In this document: positions 46,699 through 56,087 of the stretch, piece by piece
How the letters are laid out: each line of letters begins with the position of its first letter
Numbering within the stretch: position 1 is the first letter of the stretch
Assembly (NCBI RefSeq): GCF_001983165.1
Contig: NZ_MNPU01000008.1
Location: 62,001 to 126,000, forward strand
Direction: 5' to 3'
Length of the DNA stretch: 64,000 nt
Source of the DNA: Pseudomonas gessardii
GTDB lineage: Bacteria > Pseudomonadota > Gammaproteobacteria > Pseudomonadales > Pseudomonadaceae
Program-made: the position numbers and the translations under genes
Notes under the pieces: model-generated
Database searches by the model: none
What the model saw: the letters and a program-made list of their open reading frames with translations, nothing else
What the model was told of the DNA's origin: nothing

Positions 46699-47508
46699 TT
46701 ATTGAAGCACGAAATAGTCGTAGCGCATGGACACGGTGACCAGCAGCGGTCCGGCCTGTTCGATCACCTGGGCGCGGCGCTCGGCACTGGCGCGCCAGCC
46801 GTGGGGGGTCATCGCCAGCAGGTTGGCGCGGTCCTTGGGCTCGGCCAGGCTGAGCTGGAACTCCAGCACTTCGCTGTGTTGCAGGCTCATGCCGTCCGGC
46901 ACCAGGGCCAGGTGCTTGTCGTCGGTGTACTCGCGCACTTCGTCGTACAGGCGTTCGCGCAGTTCCATCAGGTGGCCGCTGGTCGGGCCGACCTTCATCA
47001 AACCGCCGCCAGGGCTGAGCAGGCGCTTGGCTTCCTGCCAGTCCAGCGGGCTGAATACGCTGGCGAGGAACTGGCAACTGCCGTCGGCCAGGGGCACGCG
47101 GGCCATGCTGGCAATCAACCAGGTCAGCGTCGGGTTGCGCTTGCACGCGCGCTTGACCGCTTCCTTGGAAATATCCAGGGCATAACCATCGGCACGCAGC
47201 AGGGCATCGGCGATTTGTGCGGTGTAATAACCCTCGCCGCAGCCGATATCCAGCCAGCGCTGAGGCTTGCGCTCAGCGGCCAGTGCCGCCAGGCGTTTGG
47301 CCACTGGGGCGTAATGCCCGGCATTGAGGAAGTCGCGGCGCGCTTCCACCATCGCCAGGTTATCGCCCGGGTCGCGGCTGTTCTTGTGCTGTACCGGCAA
47401 CAGGTTCAGGTAGCCCTGGCGGGCCCGGTCGAACCGGTGCCCGGCCGGGCATACCACGCCATTGTCCAGCTCATTGAGTGGCGCACTGCAAAGGGGGCAG
47501 GCGAGCAT
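46699..47508 (-). CDS. rlmA: 23S rRNA (guanine-N1)-methyltransferase, RlmA family
   Basis: A 269-residue enzyme that methylates G745 (RlmAI) of 23S rRNA. The N-terminal zinc ribbon is [11 protein letters not shown] with VVCPAGHRFD supplying two more ligands. The SAM domain has WLDIGCGEGYYTAQI near 88-102, and the middle has QGYLNLLPVQHKNSRDPGDN, a family hallmark. The ATG at 47508 overlaps the dapE stop, so translation is coupled; the open frame extending to 47781 is antisense-style overlap with dapE and is rejected. Confidence 0.9.
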   Translation of the reverse strand: MLACPLCSAPLNELDNGVVCPAGHRFDRARQGYLNLLPVQHKNSRDPGDNLAMVEARRDFLNAGHYAPVAKRLAALAAERKPQRWLDIGCGEGYYTAQIADALLRADGYALDISKEAVKRACKRNPTLTWLIASMARVPLADGSCQFLASVFSPLDWQEAKRLLSPGGGLMKVGPTSGHLMELRERLYDEVREYTDDKHLALVPDGMSLQHSEVLEFQLSLAEPKDRANLLAMTPHGWRASAERRAQVIEQAGPLLVTVSMRYDYFVLQ

Positions 47509-48659
47509 CAGGCGAGCAACTTGATCAGGGTCTGGTAGTAGATTTCGGTCAACACATCGAGGTCGCTGGCCAGGATACGTTCGTTGACCTGATGGATCGT
47601 CGCGTTGACCGGGCCCAGTTCCACCACTTGGGTGCCGAGGGTCGCGATAAAGCGCCCGTCGGACGTGCCGCCGCTGGTGGACGCCTGGGTCTCGCGGCCG
47701 GTGATGGCCTTGATGCTGGCCGACACCGCATCCAGCAGAGCGCCCGGCTCGGTGAGGAACGGCAGGCCCGACAGCGCCCACTCCACATGCCAGTCCAGGC
47801 CATGCTTGTCGAGAATCGCCGCAACCCGTTGCTGCAGGCCTTCGACGGTGGACTCGGTGGAGAAACGGAAGTTGAACACCGCTGTCAGGTCACCCGGGAT
47901 CACGTTGGTGGCGCCGGTGCCGGAGTTGAGGTTGGAAATCTGGAAGCTGGTGGGCGGGAAGAAGGTATTGCCGTCGTCCCAATGCTCGGCGGCCAGTTCG
48001 GCCAGGGCCGGGGCGGCCAGGTGGATCGGGTTTTTGGCCAGGTGCGGGTAGGCCACGTGGCCTTGCACACCGCGCACGGTCAGGGTCGCACCGAGGGAGC
48101 CGCGCCGGCCGTTCTTGACCACATCGCCCACCAGGGTGGTGCTCGACGGTTCACCGACGATGCACCAGTCCAGGCGCTCCTTGCGTGCTGCCAGGCGCTC
48201 GATCACCGCCTTGGTGCCGTGGTGCGCCGGGCCTTCTTCGTCGCTGGTGATCAGGAAGGCGACCGAGCCCTTGTGGTCCGGGTAATCCTTCACAAAACGC
48301 TCGGACGCCACCAGCATCGCAGCCAGGCTGCCTTTCATGTCGGCCGCGCCACGCCCGCAGAGCATACCGTGCTCGTCGATCAGCGCGTCGAACGGGTCAT
48401 TCTGCCAGGCCTGCAGCGGGCCGGTCGGGACCACGTCGGTGTGGCCGGCGAAGCACAGCACCGGGCCCTCGTGCTGGCCGTGGGTGGCCCAGAAGTTGTC
48501 CACATCTTCGATACGCATCGGCTCAAGCGCAAAGCCGGCGTCGCCCAGGCGCTGCATCATCAGCTTCTGGCAGTCGGCGTCGATCGGCGTCACCGACGGG
48601 CGGCGGATCAAGTCGATAGCGAGTTGGAGGGTCGGCGAAAGGTCGGCGTGGGCCGTCAT
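47508..48659 (-). CDS. dapE: Succinyl-diaminopimelate desuccinylase
   Basis: A 383-residue dinuclear zinc peptidase-like enzyme that removes succinate from N-succinyl-L,L-diaminopimelate in lysine and peptidoglycan synthesis. Metal-site motifs are [29 protein letters not shown] and [13 protein letters not shown] (catalytic Glu-Glu), plus [10 protein letters not shown] near the C-terminus. The ATG at 48659 starts [11 protein letters not shown]; the frame upstream is from a REP. It is coupled to rlmA. dapD and dapC lie within 13 kb. Confidence 0.96.
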   Translation of the reverse strand: MTAHADLSPTLQLAIDLIRRPSVTPIDADCQKLMMQRLGDAGFALEPMRIEDVDNFWATHGQHEGPVLCFAGHTDVVPTGPLQAWQNDPFDALIDEHGMLCGRGAADMKGSLAAMLVASERFVKDYPDHKGSVAFLITSDEEGPAHHGTKAVIERLAARKERLDWCIVGEPSSTTLVGDVVKNGRRGSLGATLTVRGVQGHVAYPHLAKNPIHLAAPALAELAAEHWDDGNTFFPPTSFQISNLNSGTGATNVIPGDLTAVFNFRFSTESTVEGLQQRVAAILDKHGLDWHVEWALSGLPFLTEPGALLDAVSASIKAITGRETQASTSGGTSDGRFIATLGTQVVELGPVNATIHQVNERILASDLDVLTEIYYQTLIKLLA

Positions 48660-48712
48660 GGGAAAACTCCGAAGGTGTGTCAGGGCGCAAGACGAGAGTG
48701 AAAGAGATCCAG

Positions 48713-48799
48713 TGTGGGAGCGGGCTTGCCCGCGATGGCATCGCTGCGGTGCAACTGATACACCGCGGCGCCTGCATCGCGGGCAAGCCCGCTCCCACA
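48713..48799. repeat. REP doublet
   Basis: TGTGGGAGCGGGCTTGCCCG (48713-48732) and the inverted copy (48776-48799) enclose about 45 bases. It lies upstream of dapE and downstream of the NdvB-like gene. Confidence 0.9.
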
Positions 48800-48892
48800 A
48801 GGGGGATCAGTGGCTGCCTGAACCCATAAAGGGCCGTTATCTTATAGCAAAACGGCGACCAGAGGCCGCCGTTTAGTGCATTACGCAAGTTT

Positions 48893-51484
48893 TTACGTCG
48901 CCGTTGCAGGCTCCGCGGCCACCGCCGGTTTAGGCAGCGACGAGAGGAACGCCATGATCAACGCCGCCACATACGGCAGCGATTGCACCAGCAACATCAC
49001 CACCCAGAAGCGCATGTCATTGCTCGGCAGGCCCTGCACCAGGTAGATCCCCAGCGCCGCGCCCCACAGTAGCAACATGATGAACATCTCTTCGCGGGCT
49101 TCGGAAATCGCTACCCAGAAGCCGTGGTTATCCGCGTTTTTCGGTGTACGAAAGAACGGAATACTGGTGGTGAAGAAGCCATACAGCACCGCCTTGGCGA
49201 TGGTGTGGGACAGCGCCAATCCGGCCAGGGCCGCGCAGAACGCATCCTTGAGGTTCACGCCCACGGCGCGACGGTAGAGGAAGATGATCTTGCCGACCTT
49301 GAACACAAACAGCGCCAACGGCGGGATTGCGAAGATCAGCAGCGGCGGGTCGACCCGGGTCGGCACAATGATCATCGCCGCCGACCACAACAGGGCACCG
49401 ACGGTGAAGAAGATGTTCATGCCATCCGCCACCCACGGCAACCAGCCCGCGAGGAAGTGGTAGCGCTGGCCACGGGTCAGTTCGGTGTCCTTGCCGCGCA
49501 GCAGGCTGGCGGTGTGGCGCTTGATGATCTGGATTGCACCATAGGCCCAGCGGAACCGCTGTTTCTTGAAGTCGATAAAGGTATCGGGCATCAGGCCCTT
49601 GCCGTAGCTGGTGTGGTAGTACGCAGCCGACAGGCCTTTCTCGAATACCCGTAGGCCCAGTTCGGCATCTTCACAGATGCACCAGTCGGCCCAGCCCAGC
49701 TCTTCGAGCACCGAGCGGCGGGTCATGGTCATGGTGCCGTGCTGGATGATCGCGTCGCGGTCGTTGCGGGTAACCATGCCGATATGGAAGAAGCCTTTGT
49801 ATTCGGCGTAGCACAGCTTCTTGAAGGTGCTTTCGTTCTGGTCGCGGTAATCCTGGGGCGACTGCACTACGGCGATTTTCGGGTCGGCGAAGTGCGGCAC
49901 CATGTGCTTGAGCCAGTTGGGCGATACGCAGTAGTCCGAGTCGATCACCGCGATCACTTCGGCGTCCTTGGCGGTGTGCGGGATCAGGTAGTTCAGTGCG
50001 CCACCCTTGAAACCGGCCAGGGGCGCGACGTGGAAGAACTTGAAGCGCGGGCCCAGGATGGCGCAGTAGTCGCGTACCGGCTCCCACACCGCCGGGTCCT
50101 TGGTGTTGTTGTCGATGATCAGGACTTCGTAGTCCGGGTAATCGAGGGCGGCCAGGGCGTCGAGGGTCTGTTTGACCATCTCCGGCGGTTCGTTGTAGCA
50201 CGGCACATGGATAGATACTTTCGGGCGGTAGTCCGAATCCCCTTCAACCGGCAGGAATTCACGCCGACGCTTGTGGGTCCAGACCGCTTCCGCCAGCTCA
50301 TGGGCCTCGGTCAGCAGCACGATAAACACGCCCAGGGCGCCCAAGGCGAGTAAGAAGCCGACGACCAGGCTGAACCAGGTGCTGTATTGCTGGCTGTAGT
50401 CGTAGCCGATCCACACCAGTACCGACCCGCACAGGAACGCGATAAAGGTCAGGAAGGTGCGGCCACGCTGGCGCAGGGCCGAGCCGTCGATCATCAACAG
50501 GGTCAGCGACAGCAGTGCCAGCACTACCGAGCCGATGGCCAGCACCCGCCATTGCGGGATGGCCACCACCGGGCCTTCAAAGTTGAATTTCTGCTGGCGC
50601 GCGGCGTTGAACACGCCCCAGTAGGCGCCCACCGAGCCTTCGTCACTGGCTTTCCAGGGTTGGTCGAAGGCTTCGATTACAAAGTAGTTGTAGCCCTGGC
50701 GGTTCAGCTTGTTGACCAGGGTGCGCAGGTAAATGGCCTGGTCGGCCGGGGAGGCGTCCGCGCCACCGCGCATGCGCCCATTGCTCGGCCAGCCGACTTC
50801 CGACAGCAGGAGTGGCTTTTTCGGGAAGGTCTTCTTCAGATCCTTGGCCCGATCGAGGACGAATTGCCCGGCCTGGGCCATCGGCACATGTTCCCAGTAC
50901 GGCAGGACGTGCGCGGCGATCAGGTCGACATGCTTGCCCAGTTGCGGGTTGTGTTCCCAGATATGCCACTGCTCGGAGGTGGTTACCGGTACTTTGACAG
51001 CTGCGCGCACCCGATCCAGCAGGACGATCAACTCCTCGGGGGTGATTTCCTTGCGGAAGATGGCCTCGTTGCCCACCACCACGCGGACCACGCTGCGCGA
51101 GGTGTTGGCGATCTCGATGGCCCGCTGGATCTCGCGCTCGTTGCGCTCGAGGTCCGGGCTGATCCAGATCCCCAGGGTCACGCGCAGGCCGAATTCTTCG
51201 GCCAGCTTGGGGATATTGCCCAGGGGGCCGTCGACCGAATAGGTCCGAATGTTGTCCGTCAGCTTGCTCATGATCGCAAGGTCCTGACGCATTTGTTCGT
51301 CGTTCGGATACTGGTCTTTCTGCGGGTACTGGCCTTGCTGGAACGGCGAGTAGGAAAACCCGGAAATCTGCTGGGGCCAGTTGGGGGTAGTGACCGGGCG
51401 GTTGATCAGCGCCCAGAAACCGGTGAACAGCGCGGCAATTGCCAGCACCACCACCAGGTTGAGTCCAAATTTACGCGATGACAT
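48893..51484 (-). CDS. ndvB: NdvB-like beta-glucan synthase (GH17-like domain fused to GT2)
   Basis: An 863-residue membrane enzyme, similar in size and layout to P. aeruginosa NdvB, which makes cyclic beta-1,3-glucans in the periplasm and supports biofilm antibiotic tolerance. After one N-terminal membrane segment there is a periplasmic GH17-like domain with VVVGNEAIFR and LLLSEVGWPSNG (the acid/base and nucleophile glutamates). Three or so membrane helices follow (about 330-410), then a GT2 domain: VSIHVPCYNEPPEM, IDSDYCVSPNW (DxD), CEDAELGLRVFE and KKQRFRWAYGAIQ (QxxRW), then a C-terminal membrane bundle. The symbol is by analogy. The ATG at 51484 was preferred over a TTG six codons upstream. 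Confidence 0.87.
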   Translation of the reverse strand: MSSRKFGLNLVVVLAIAALFTGFWALINRPVTTPNWPQQISGFSYSPFQQGQYPQKDQYPNDEQMRQDLAIMSKLTDNIRTYSVDGPLGNIPKLAEEFGLRVTLGIWISPDLERNEREIQRAIEIANTSRSVVRVVVGNEAIFRKEITPEELIVLLDRVRAAVKVPVTTSEQWHIWEHNPQLGKHVDLIAAHVLPYWEHVPMAQAGQFVLDRAKDLKKTFPKKPLLLSEVGWPSNGRMRGGADASPADQAIYLRTLVNKLNRQGYNYFVIEAFDQPWKASDEGSVGAYWGVFNAARQQKFNFEGPVVAIPQWRVLAIGSVVLALLSLTLLMIDGSALRQRGRTFLTFIAFLCGSVLVWIGYDYSQQYSTWFSLVVGFLLALGALGVFIVLLTEAHELAEAVWTHKRRREFLPVEGDSDYRPKVSIHVPCYNEPPEMVKQTLDALAALDYPDYEVLIIDNNTKDPAVWEPVRDYCAILGPRFKFFHVAPLAGFKGGALNYLIPHTAKDAEVIAVIDSDYCVSPNWLKHMVPHFADPKIAVVQSPQDYRDQNESTFKKLCYAEYKGFFHIGMVTRNDRDAIIQHGTMTMTRRSVLEELGWADWCICEDAELGLRVFEKGLSAAYYHTSYGKGLMPDTFIDFKKQRFRWAYGAIQIIKRHTASLLRGKDTELTRGQRYHFLAGWLPWVADGMNIFFTVGALLWSAAMIIVPTRVDPPLLIFAIPPLALFVFKVGKIIFLYRRAVGVNLKDAFCAALAGLALSHTIAKAVLYGFFTTSIPFFRTPKNADNHGFWVAISEAREEMFIMLLLWGAALGIYLVQGLPSNDMRFWVVMLLVQSLPYVAALIMAFLSSLPKPAVAAEPATAT

Positions 51485-51660
51485 AGCTGTTTCGGGTTCC
51501 AAAGGGTGTGGAACGAATGGAGGTGTCGAACGGCGCGCATCCTACACCGGCCCTTCCCTGGGCGTACAGCAAGCCCGGAAAAACCGGGCATTGGGCAGCG
51601 AAAGCGTCGGTAAGTTCTTTAGTTATAGCTTGTAGCTTAGAACTTATCGCTGCGTAGCCC

Positions 51661-51666
51661 TATAAT
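51661..51666 (+). promoter_or_regulatory. Consensus -10 element upstream of tcdA
   Basis: TATAAT lies 27 bases before the tcdA ATG, with only a weak TAGAAC-like -35. The -10 match is perfect, but it rests on one element. Confidence 0.35.
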
Positions 51667-51692
51667 GCGCGCCGGTTTTTGGGGTAATGGTC

Positions 51693-52502
51693 ATGAGTAC
51701 AGAAGATCCACGGTTTGCCGGCGTCGCCCGCTTATATGGCATTGAAGGTCTGGAACGCTTGAAAGCGGCCCATGTGGCCATCGTCGGCGTGGGCGGTGTC
51801 GGTTCGTGGGCGGCGGAAGCCATGGCCCGTTGCGGGGTGGGCGAGATCTCGCTGTTTGACCTGGACGACGTGTGCGTCAGCAACAGCAACCGCCAGTTGC
51901 ACGCCCTAGACAGCACGGTGGGCAAGCCCAAGGTCGAAGTGATGGCCGAGCGCCTGCGCGCGATCAACCCCGATTGCACGGTGCATGCCGTGGCAGACTT
52001 CGTGACCCGTGACACCATGGCCGAATACATCACGCCAACCATCGACTGCGTGATCGACTGCATCGACGCGGTCAACGCCAAGGCGGCGCTGATTGCCTGG
52101 TGCAAGCGCCGCAAGATCCAGATCATCACCACCGGCGGCGCGGGCGGGCAGATTGATCCGACGCTGATCCAGGTGTGCGACCTGAACCGCACGTTCAATG
52201 ACCCGCTGGCCTCGAAAGTGCGCTCCACCTTGCGCCGCGACTACGGGTTCTCGCGTACCGTGACCCGGCACTACAGCGTGCCTTGTGTGTTCTCCACCGA
52301 ACAGCTGCGTTATCCCAAGCCCGATGGCAGCATTTGTTTGCAGAAGAGTTTTGTCGGGGATGGGGTGAAGCTGGACTGCGCCGGTGGGTTTGGCGCGGTG
52401 ATGATGGTGACCGCGACGTTCGGCATGGTCGCGGCGACCAAGGCGGTGGACAAGATCGTGGCCGGGGTGCGCAGGCCTTCGGAACGGGTCAAGCCTGCAT
52501 AA
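51693..52502 (+). CDS. tcdA: tRNA cyclic t6A37 synthase TcdA (CsdL)
   Basis: A 269-residue E1-like ATP-dependent enzyme that dehydrates t6A at tRNA position 37 to cyclic t6A. The nucleotide-binding motif is VAIVGVGGVGSWAAEAMARC near 28-47, DLDDVCVSNSNRQ is near 57-69, and TTGGAGGQIDPT near 145-156. The ATG at 51693 has GGGG at proper spacing; the ATG at 51687 is too close to it. It converges on csdE-csdA, whose cysteine desulphurase stimulates TcdA in E. coli, so the three form a functional cluster. Confidence 0.94.
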   Translation: MSTEDPRFAGVARLYGIEGLERLKAAHVAIVGVGGVGSWAAEAMARCGVGEISLFDLDDVCVSNSNRQLHALDSTVGKPKVEVMAERLRAINPDCTVHAVADFVTRDTMAEYITPTIDCVIDCIDAVNAKAALIAWCKRRKIQIITTGGAGGQIDPTLIQVCDLNRTFNDPLASKVRSTLRRDYGFSRTVTRHYSVPCVFSTEQLRYPKPDGSICLQKSFVGDGVKLDCAGGFGAVMMVTATFGMVAATKAVDKIVAGVRRPSERVKPA

Positions 52503-52529
52503 ATATCACTGCCCTGCATCAATCAAAAA

Positions 52530-52553
52530 TGTGGGGGCGGGCTTGCTCCCACA
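52530..52553. repeat. Short degenerate REP
   Basis: TGTGGGGGCGGGCTTG then CTCCCACA form a short palindrome that fills the gap between convergent tcdA and csdE. Confidence 0.7.
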
Positions 52554-52554
52554 G

Positions 52555-52968
52555 TTAGTTTTGCGTATGGCTCAAGTCGCGCATGCGCTGCAGGACTGCA
52601 TTCAGGCCATTGCTGCGCGATGGCGACAATTGGCGGGAAAGCCCCAGTTGGTTGAACCAGTCAGGCAGGTCGACCGCCTGTAACTCGGCTGCCGACAGCC
52701 CATTGACCCGCGCCAGCAACAACGCCACCAACCCTCGAATCAAGCGAGCTTCGCTGCTGGCAGCAAACTGCCAATGGCCGTCGTGCAAGTGCCCCACCAG
52801 CCACACCAGGCTTTCACAGCCCTGTACCAGGTTGGCGTCGATTTTATCGGCCTCGGCCAAGGCCGGCAGTCGCTCGCCCCATTGCATCAGCATTCGCGCG
52901 CGTTGCTCCCAACTGCCCACTGCCTGAAAGGCTTGCAGTGCGGCAACGGCCTCTACAGGCAGGCTCAT
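52555..52968 (-). CDS. csdE: Sulphur acceptor protein CsdE (SufE family)
   Basis: A 137-residue SufE-fold protein that takes persulphide from CsdA. The sulphur-accepting cysteine is Cys51 in VQGCESLVWL. The fold is complete: an N-terminal helix pair, RLIRGLVALLLARVNGLSAA, and the C-terminal NQLGLSRQLSPSRSNGLNAV. It overlaps csdA by four bases (ATGA), the usual csdAE operon, and faces tcdA (csdL), matching the E. coli CSD system. Confidence 0.92.
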   Translation of the reverse strand: MSLPVEAVAALQAFQAVGSWEQRARMLMQWGERLPALAEADKIDANLVQGCESLVWLVGHLHDGHWQFAASSEARLIRGLVALLLARVNGLSAAELQAVDLPDWFNQLGLSRQLSPSRSNGLNAVLQRMRDLSHTQN

Positions 52969-54170
52969 CGCAGCATGTCCAGCGCCTGGTCCAGGGCTTC
53001 AAAGAAGCGCTCCAGGTCATCGGAGTCGTTGTACAGCGCCAGGGACACCCGGATCGCCCCCGAGAGCTGCAGGCCTTTGAGCAAGGGCATAGCACAGTGA
53101 TGGCCGGCGCGTACCGCGATGCCTTGCTCGGTCAGCAGGTGGGCGAGGTCGGCGTTGTGCACACCCTCCACCACAAAGCTGGCCAGGGCCACCTGCGGCG
53201 AACCCAGCAGACGCACACCATTGCGGGCCTGCAAGCCGCGCAACAGGTAGTCATGCAGCGCCGCTTCGTGGGCGTTCACCGCCTGTTGATCCAGCGAGCT
53301 CAGGTAATCCAGGGTCGCTCCCAGGCCAATTACCCCGGCAATCGGTGGCGTGCCCGCTTCAAAACCCAGGGGCGCCGGGCGGAAGCTGGCGCTGTGGTAG
53401 TCCGCCTGTTGCACCATCTCGCCACCAAACTGCCAGTGGCGTAGCCGATGCAGGGCCTCGTTGCGCCCATACAGCACGCCGACACCGTCGGGGCCGTAGA
53501 GTTTGTGGCTGGAAAACACATAGAAGTCGCAACCCAGGGCCTGCACGTCATGGCGACCGTGGACAACCCCCTGGGCGCCATCCACCACGGTCAAGGCGTC
53601 GTGGGCCTTGGCCAGTGCCAGCAACTGCGGCAATGGCTGCCAGACACCCAGCACGTTGGACAACTGGCTCACCGCCAGCAGCCGGGTGCGTGGCCCGATC
53701 ATCGCGGCGGCGGCTTGCAGGTCGATCAAGCCCTCGTTGTCGAGGGGCAACACCACCAGCGTGAGTTCGCGACGCTTGGCCAGTTGCTGCCAGGGCAGCA
53801 GGTTGGCGTGATGTTCCAGGGCGCTGATGACAATCTCATCGCCCGGGTTGAAAAGGTGCTCGAGGCCATAGGCCAGGAGGTTCAGCGCAGACGTCGCGCC
53901 GTGGGTAAAGATGATCTGCCCGTTGTCACCTGCGTTGAGCCATTGCGCCACTTTGCTGCGACTGTCCTCGAACCCTTGAGTCGCATGGGCGCCCGGCAAA
54001 TGCTGGGCACGGTGCACATTGGCCGCGCCATTGGCGTAGTAATGGCTGAGGGCGTCCAACAGGGCTTGAGGTTTTTGCGTGGTTGCGGCGTTGTCCAGGT
54101 AGGTCTGGTCTTGCCGTTGCAAGGTAGCGATGGCCGGGAAATCGGCGCGCCAGGGCGAGGGCACAAGCAT
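52965..54170 (-). CDS. csdA: Cysteine desulphurase CsdA
   Basis: A 401-residue pyridoxal-phosphate enzyme that converts cysteine to alanine and enzyme-bound sulphur. The PLP lysine is Lys223 in FSSHKLYGPDG and the catalytic Cys359 lies in VRAGHHCAMPLL. YLDNAATTQKP is at 24-34 and HRAQHLPGAHATQGFE at 53-68. The SufS/CsdA group is indicated by the class II-type active-site loop. Encoded with csdE; the partner tcdA is convergent downstream. Confidence 0.94.
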   Translation of the reverse strand: MLVPSPWRADFPAIATLQRQDQTYLDNAATTQKPQALLDALSHYYANGAANVHRAQHLPGAHATQGFEDSRSKVAQWLNAGDNGQIIFTHGATSALNLLAYGLEHLFNPGDEIVISALEHHANLLPWQQLAKRRELTLVVLPLDNEGLIDLQAAAAMIGPRTRLLAVSQLSNVLGVWQPLPQLLALAKAHDALTVVDGAQGVVHGRHDVQALGCDFYVFSSHKLYGPDGVGVLYGRNEALHRLRHWQFGGEMVQQADYHSASFRPAPLGFEAGTPPIAGVIGLGATLDYLSSLDQQAVNAHEAALHDYLLRGLQARNGVRLLGSPQVALASFVVEGVHNADLAHLLTEQGIAVRAGHHCAMPLLKGLQLSGAIRVSLALYNDSDDLERFFEALDQALDMLR

Positions 54171-54189
54171 GGGATTGAAGACTCATATG

Positions 54190-54219
54190 AACCGGCCGCG
54201 TTGGAAAATGCGGCCGGTT
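54190..54219 (-). terminator. Possible terminator between dapD and csdA
   Basis: AACCGGCCGC (54190-54199) and GCGGCCGGTT (54210-54219) form a 10-bp stem; on the minus strand it is followed by CATATGAG with little T content, so it may be only a partial terminator after dapD. Confidence 0.45.
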
Positions 54220-54240
54220 CCGGTGGCATCGAGTCGCTGC

Positions 54241-55275
54241 TTAGTTGTGAGCGTGCAGCGCTGCGTTCAGTTCGATGGCCGACTTGTGGGTTTTGCACTC
54301 CACGGCACCGGTCTCGGAATTGCGGCGGAACAGCAGGTCGGGCTGACCGGCCAATTCACGGGCCTTGACCACCTTGACCAGTTGGTTCTGCTCGTCGAGC
54401 AGCGCCACTTTGGTGCCGGCGGTCACATACAGGCCCGATTCCACGGTGTTGCGGTCGCCCAATGGGATACCGATACCGGCGTTGGCACCGATCAGGCAGC
54501 CTTCGCCGACCTTGATCACAATGTTGCCGCCGCCCGACAGGGTGCCCATGGTGGAGCAACCGCCGCCCAGGTCCGAACCCTTGCCGACGAAGACGCCAGC
54601 CGATACACGGCCTTCGATCATGCCCGGGCCTTCGGTGCCGGCGTTGAAGTTGATGAAGCCTTCATGCATCACTGTGGTGCCTTCGCCTACATAGGCGCCC
54701 AGGCGCAGGCGTGCGGCATCGGCGATACGCACACCGGCCGGCACCACGTAGTCGGTCATTTTCGGGAACTTGTCCACCGAGAACACTTCCAGCAGTTCGC
54801 CACGCAGGCGTGCTTCCAGCTGGCGCTCGGCCAGTTCGCCGATGTCGATCGCACCCTGGCTGGTCCAGGCCACGTTCGGCAGTTGCGGGAACACTCCGGC
54901 CAGGCTCAGGCCATGGGGCTTGACCAGGCGGTGGGACAGCAGGTGCAGCTTGAGGTAGGCCTCTGGGGTGGAGGTCAGCGCGGCGTCTTCGGCCAGCAGG
55001 GTGGCGACCAGCGGCTTGTGGCTTTCGGCCAGGCGCGTCAGCAGGGCGGCCTGGGTGGCATCTACATTTTTCAGGGCGTCGACCAGTTGCGAGGCCTGGG
55101 CAATGGTAAACGTGATGGCCTGGTTGCCTTCGCTATAGCCAAGGATCGGCGCGATGGCGGCGACGATTTCGGCCGAAGGGTTGAGCAACGGTTGCGCGTA
55201 AAATACTTCCAGCCAAGCACCTTGGCGGTTCTGGGTGCCGACGCCGAAGCCCAGGCTGAACAGGGAATTGGACAT
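54241..55275 (-). CDS. dapD: Tetrahydrodipicolinate N-succinyltransferase
   Basis: A 344-residue trimeric acyltransferase that adds succinate from succinyl-CoA to tetrahydrodipicolinate, the first step of the succinylase route to diaminopimelate. The left-handed beta-helix is seen in the repeats RVSAGVFVGKGSDLGGG, GGGNIVIKVGEGCLIGANAG and IGIPLGDRNTVESGLY. This is the longer Pseudomonas-type DapD (about 344 residues). AGAGGTAACAGC precedes the ATG. It lies between the YffB-like gene and csdA. Confidence 0.94.
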   Translation of the reverse strand: MSNSLFSLGFGVGTQNRQGAWLEVFYAQPLLNPSAEIVAAIAPILGYSEGNQAITFTIAQASQLVDALKNVDATQAALLTRLAESHKPLVATLLAEDAALTSTPEAYLKLHLLSHRLVKPHGLSLAGVFPQLPNVAWTSQGAIDIGELAERQLEARLRGELLEVFSVDKFPKMTDYVVPAGVRIADAARLRLGAYVGEGTTVMHEGFINFNAGTEGPGMIEGRVSAGVFVGKGSDLGGGCSTMGTLSGGGNIVIKVGEGCLIGANAGIGIPLGDRNTVESGLYVTAGTKVALLDEQNQLVKVVKARELAGQPDLLFRRNSETGAVECKTHKSAIELNAALHAHN

Positions 55276-55307
55276 GCTGTTACCTCTGCAAAAATGAAGT
55301 GGCTGGC

Positions 55308-55670
55308 CTACTTGAGGGCCGCCGAATAACTATCTGGCTTGAAGCCAATCAGGGTTCTGTCACCGAGATCGAGCACCGGGCGCTTGATCATCGAGGGTTG
55401 TGCGAGCATCAGTTCAATAGCTTTCGCCTGGTCGAGATCGGCTTTGCGTTCGTCTTCGAGTTTGCGAAAGGTCGTGCCTGCACGGTTCAAAACCACCTGC
55501 CAACCGTGCTCGTTGCACCATTGGGTCAAGTGTTCGCGGTCAATACCGGCCGTCTTGTAGTCATGAAACGTATAGCTGATGGCATTTTCATCGAGCCAGG
55601 TACGGGCCTTTTTCATGGTGTCGCAGGCTTTGATGCCGAAAATTTGTAACTGTTTGTTTTTATTGGGCAT
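55308..55670 (-). CDS. ArsC/Spx-family reductase (YffB-like)
   Basis: A 120-residue thioredoxin-fold protein. It has a single N-terminal Cys16 in FGIKACDTMKKA (CxxT), the family KTAGIDREHL stretch, NRAGTTFRKL near 62-71, and a cis-proline-type KRPVLDLGDR near 95-104. This matches YffB/ArsC-like reductases, which probably use glutathione; it is not a classic arsenate reductase context. It is encoded just upstream of dapD, as yffB is near dapE in E. coli. AGGAA precedes the ATG. Function is unconfirmed. Confidence 0.85.
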   Translation of the reverse strand: MPNKNKQLQIFGIKACDTMKKARTWLDENAISYTFHDYKTAGIDREHLTQWCNEHGWQVVLNRAGTTFRKLEDERKADLDQAKAIELMLAQPSMIKRPVLDLGDRTLIGFKPDSYSAALK

Positions 55671-55774
55671 ATTTCATTCCTAAAAATCGCCCCAATAGGG
55701 TCGCAAAAAATCAGCCAAGGATTATGCCACGTAGAACCACTGCGCGCAGGCTACCTGGCCCAAAGGCGGTAAGG

Positions 55775-56077
55775 TCACGCGTAGGCTGCTTGATCCTCTG
55801 GAACCAGGCGGATTTCCACGCGCTGGCCCAGGGCCCGAGCGGCGCTGGCTAAAGTGGCGAGGGTCATGCCCGAGTCATTTTGATCAAGGGCACGGTCCAC
55901 GGCGGTTCTGCTGGTATGCATCCGTTCTGCCAGCGCTTTTTTGCTGACTCGCTGATGCTTCATCGCCTGGCTGAGCTGCCAGGCGATAACACGCTTGAGG
56001 GCCGCCGCGCAGACCTCTTCGCCGAGCCCTTGCTCAGCGAGGAAATCATCAAAGTCAGAGCCTATATGTTTGTTCAT
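55775..56077 (-). CDS. XRE-type antitoxin (HigA-like)
   Basis: A 100-residue protein with a helix-turn-helix: ALAERMHTSRTAVDRALDQN near 49-68, then MTLATLASAARALGQRVEIR, the antitoxin tail that pairs with Gp49-type toxins. It starts 10 bases after the toxin stop with GAGGTACAACAC as ribosome site. It should neutralise the toxin and autorepress the promoter. The toxin-first order is typical of higBA. Confidence 0.85.
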   Translation of the reverse strand: MNKHIGSDFDDFLAEQGLGEEVCAAALKRVIAWQLSQAMKHQRVSKKALAERMHTSRTAVDRALDQNDSGMTLATLASAARALGQRVEIRLVPEDQAAYA

Positions 56078-56087
56078 GTGTTGTACC

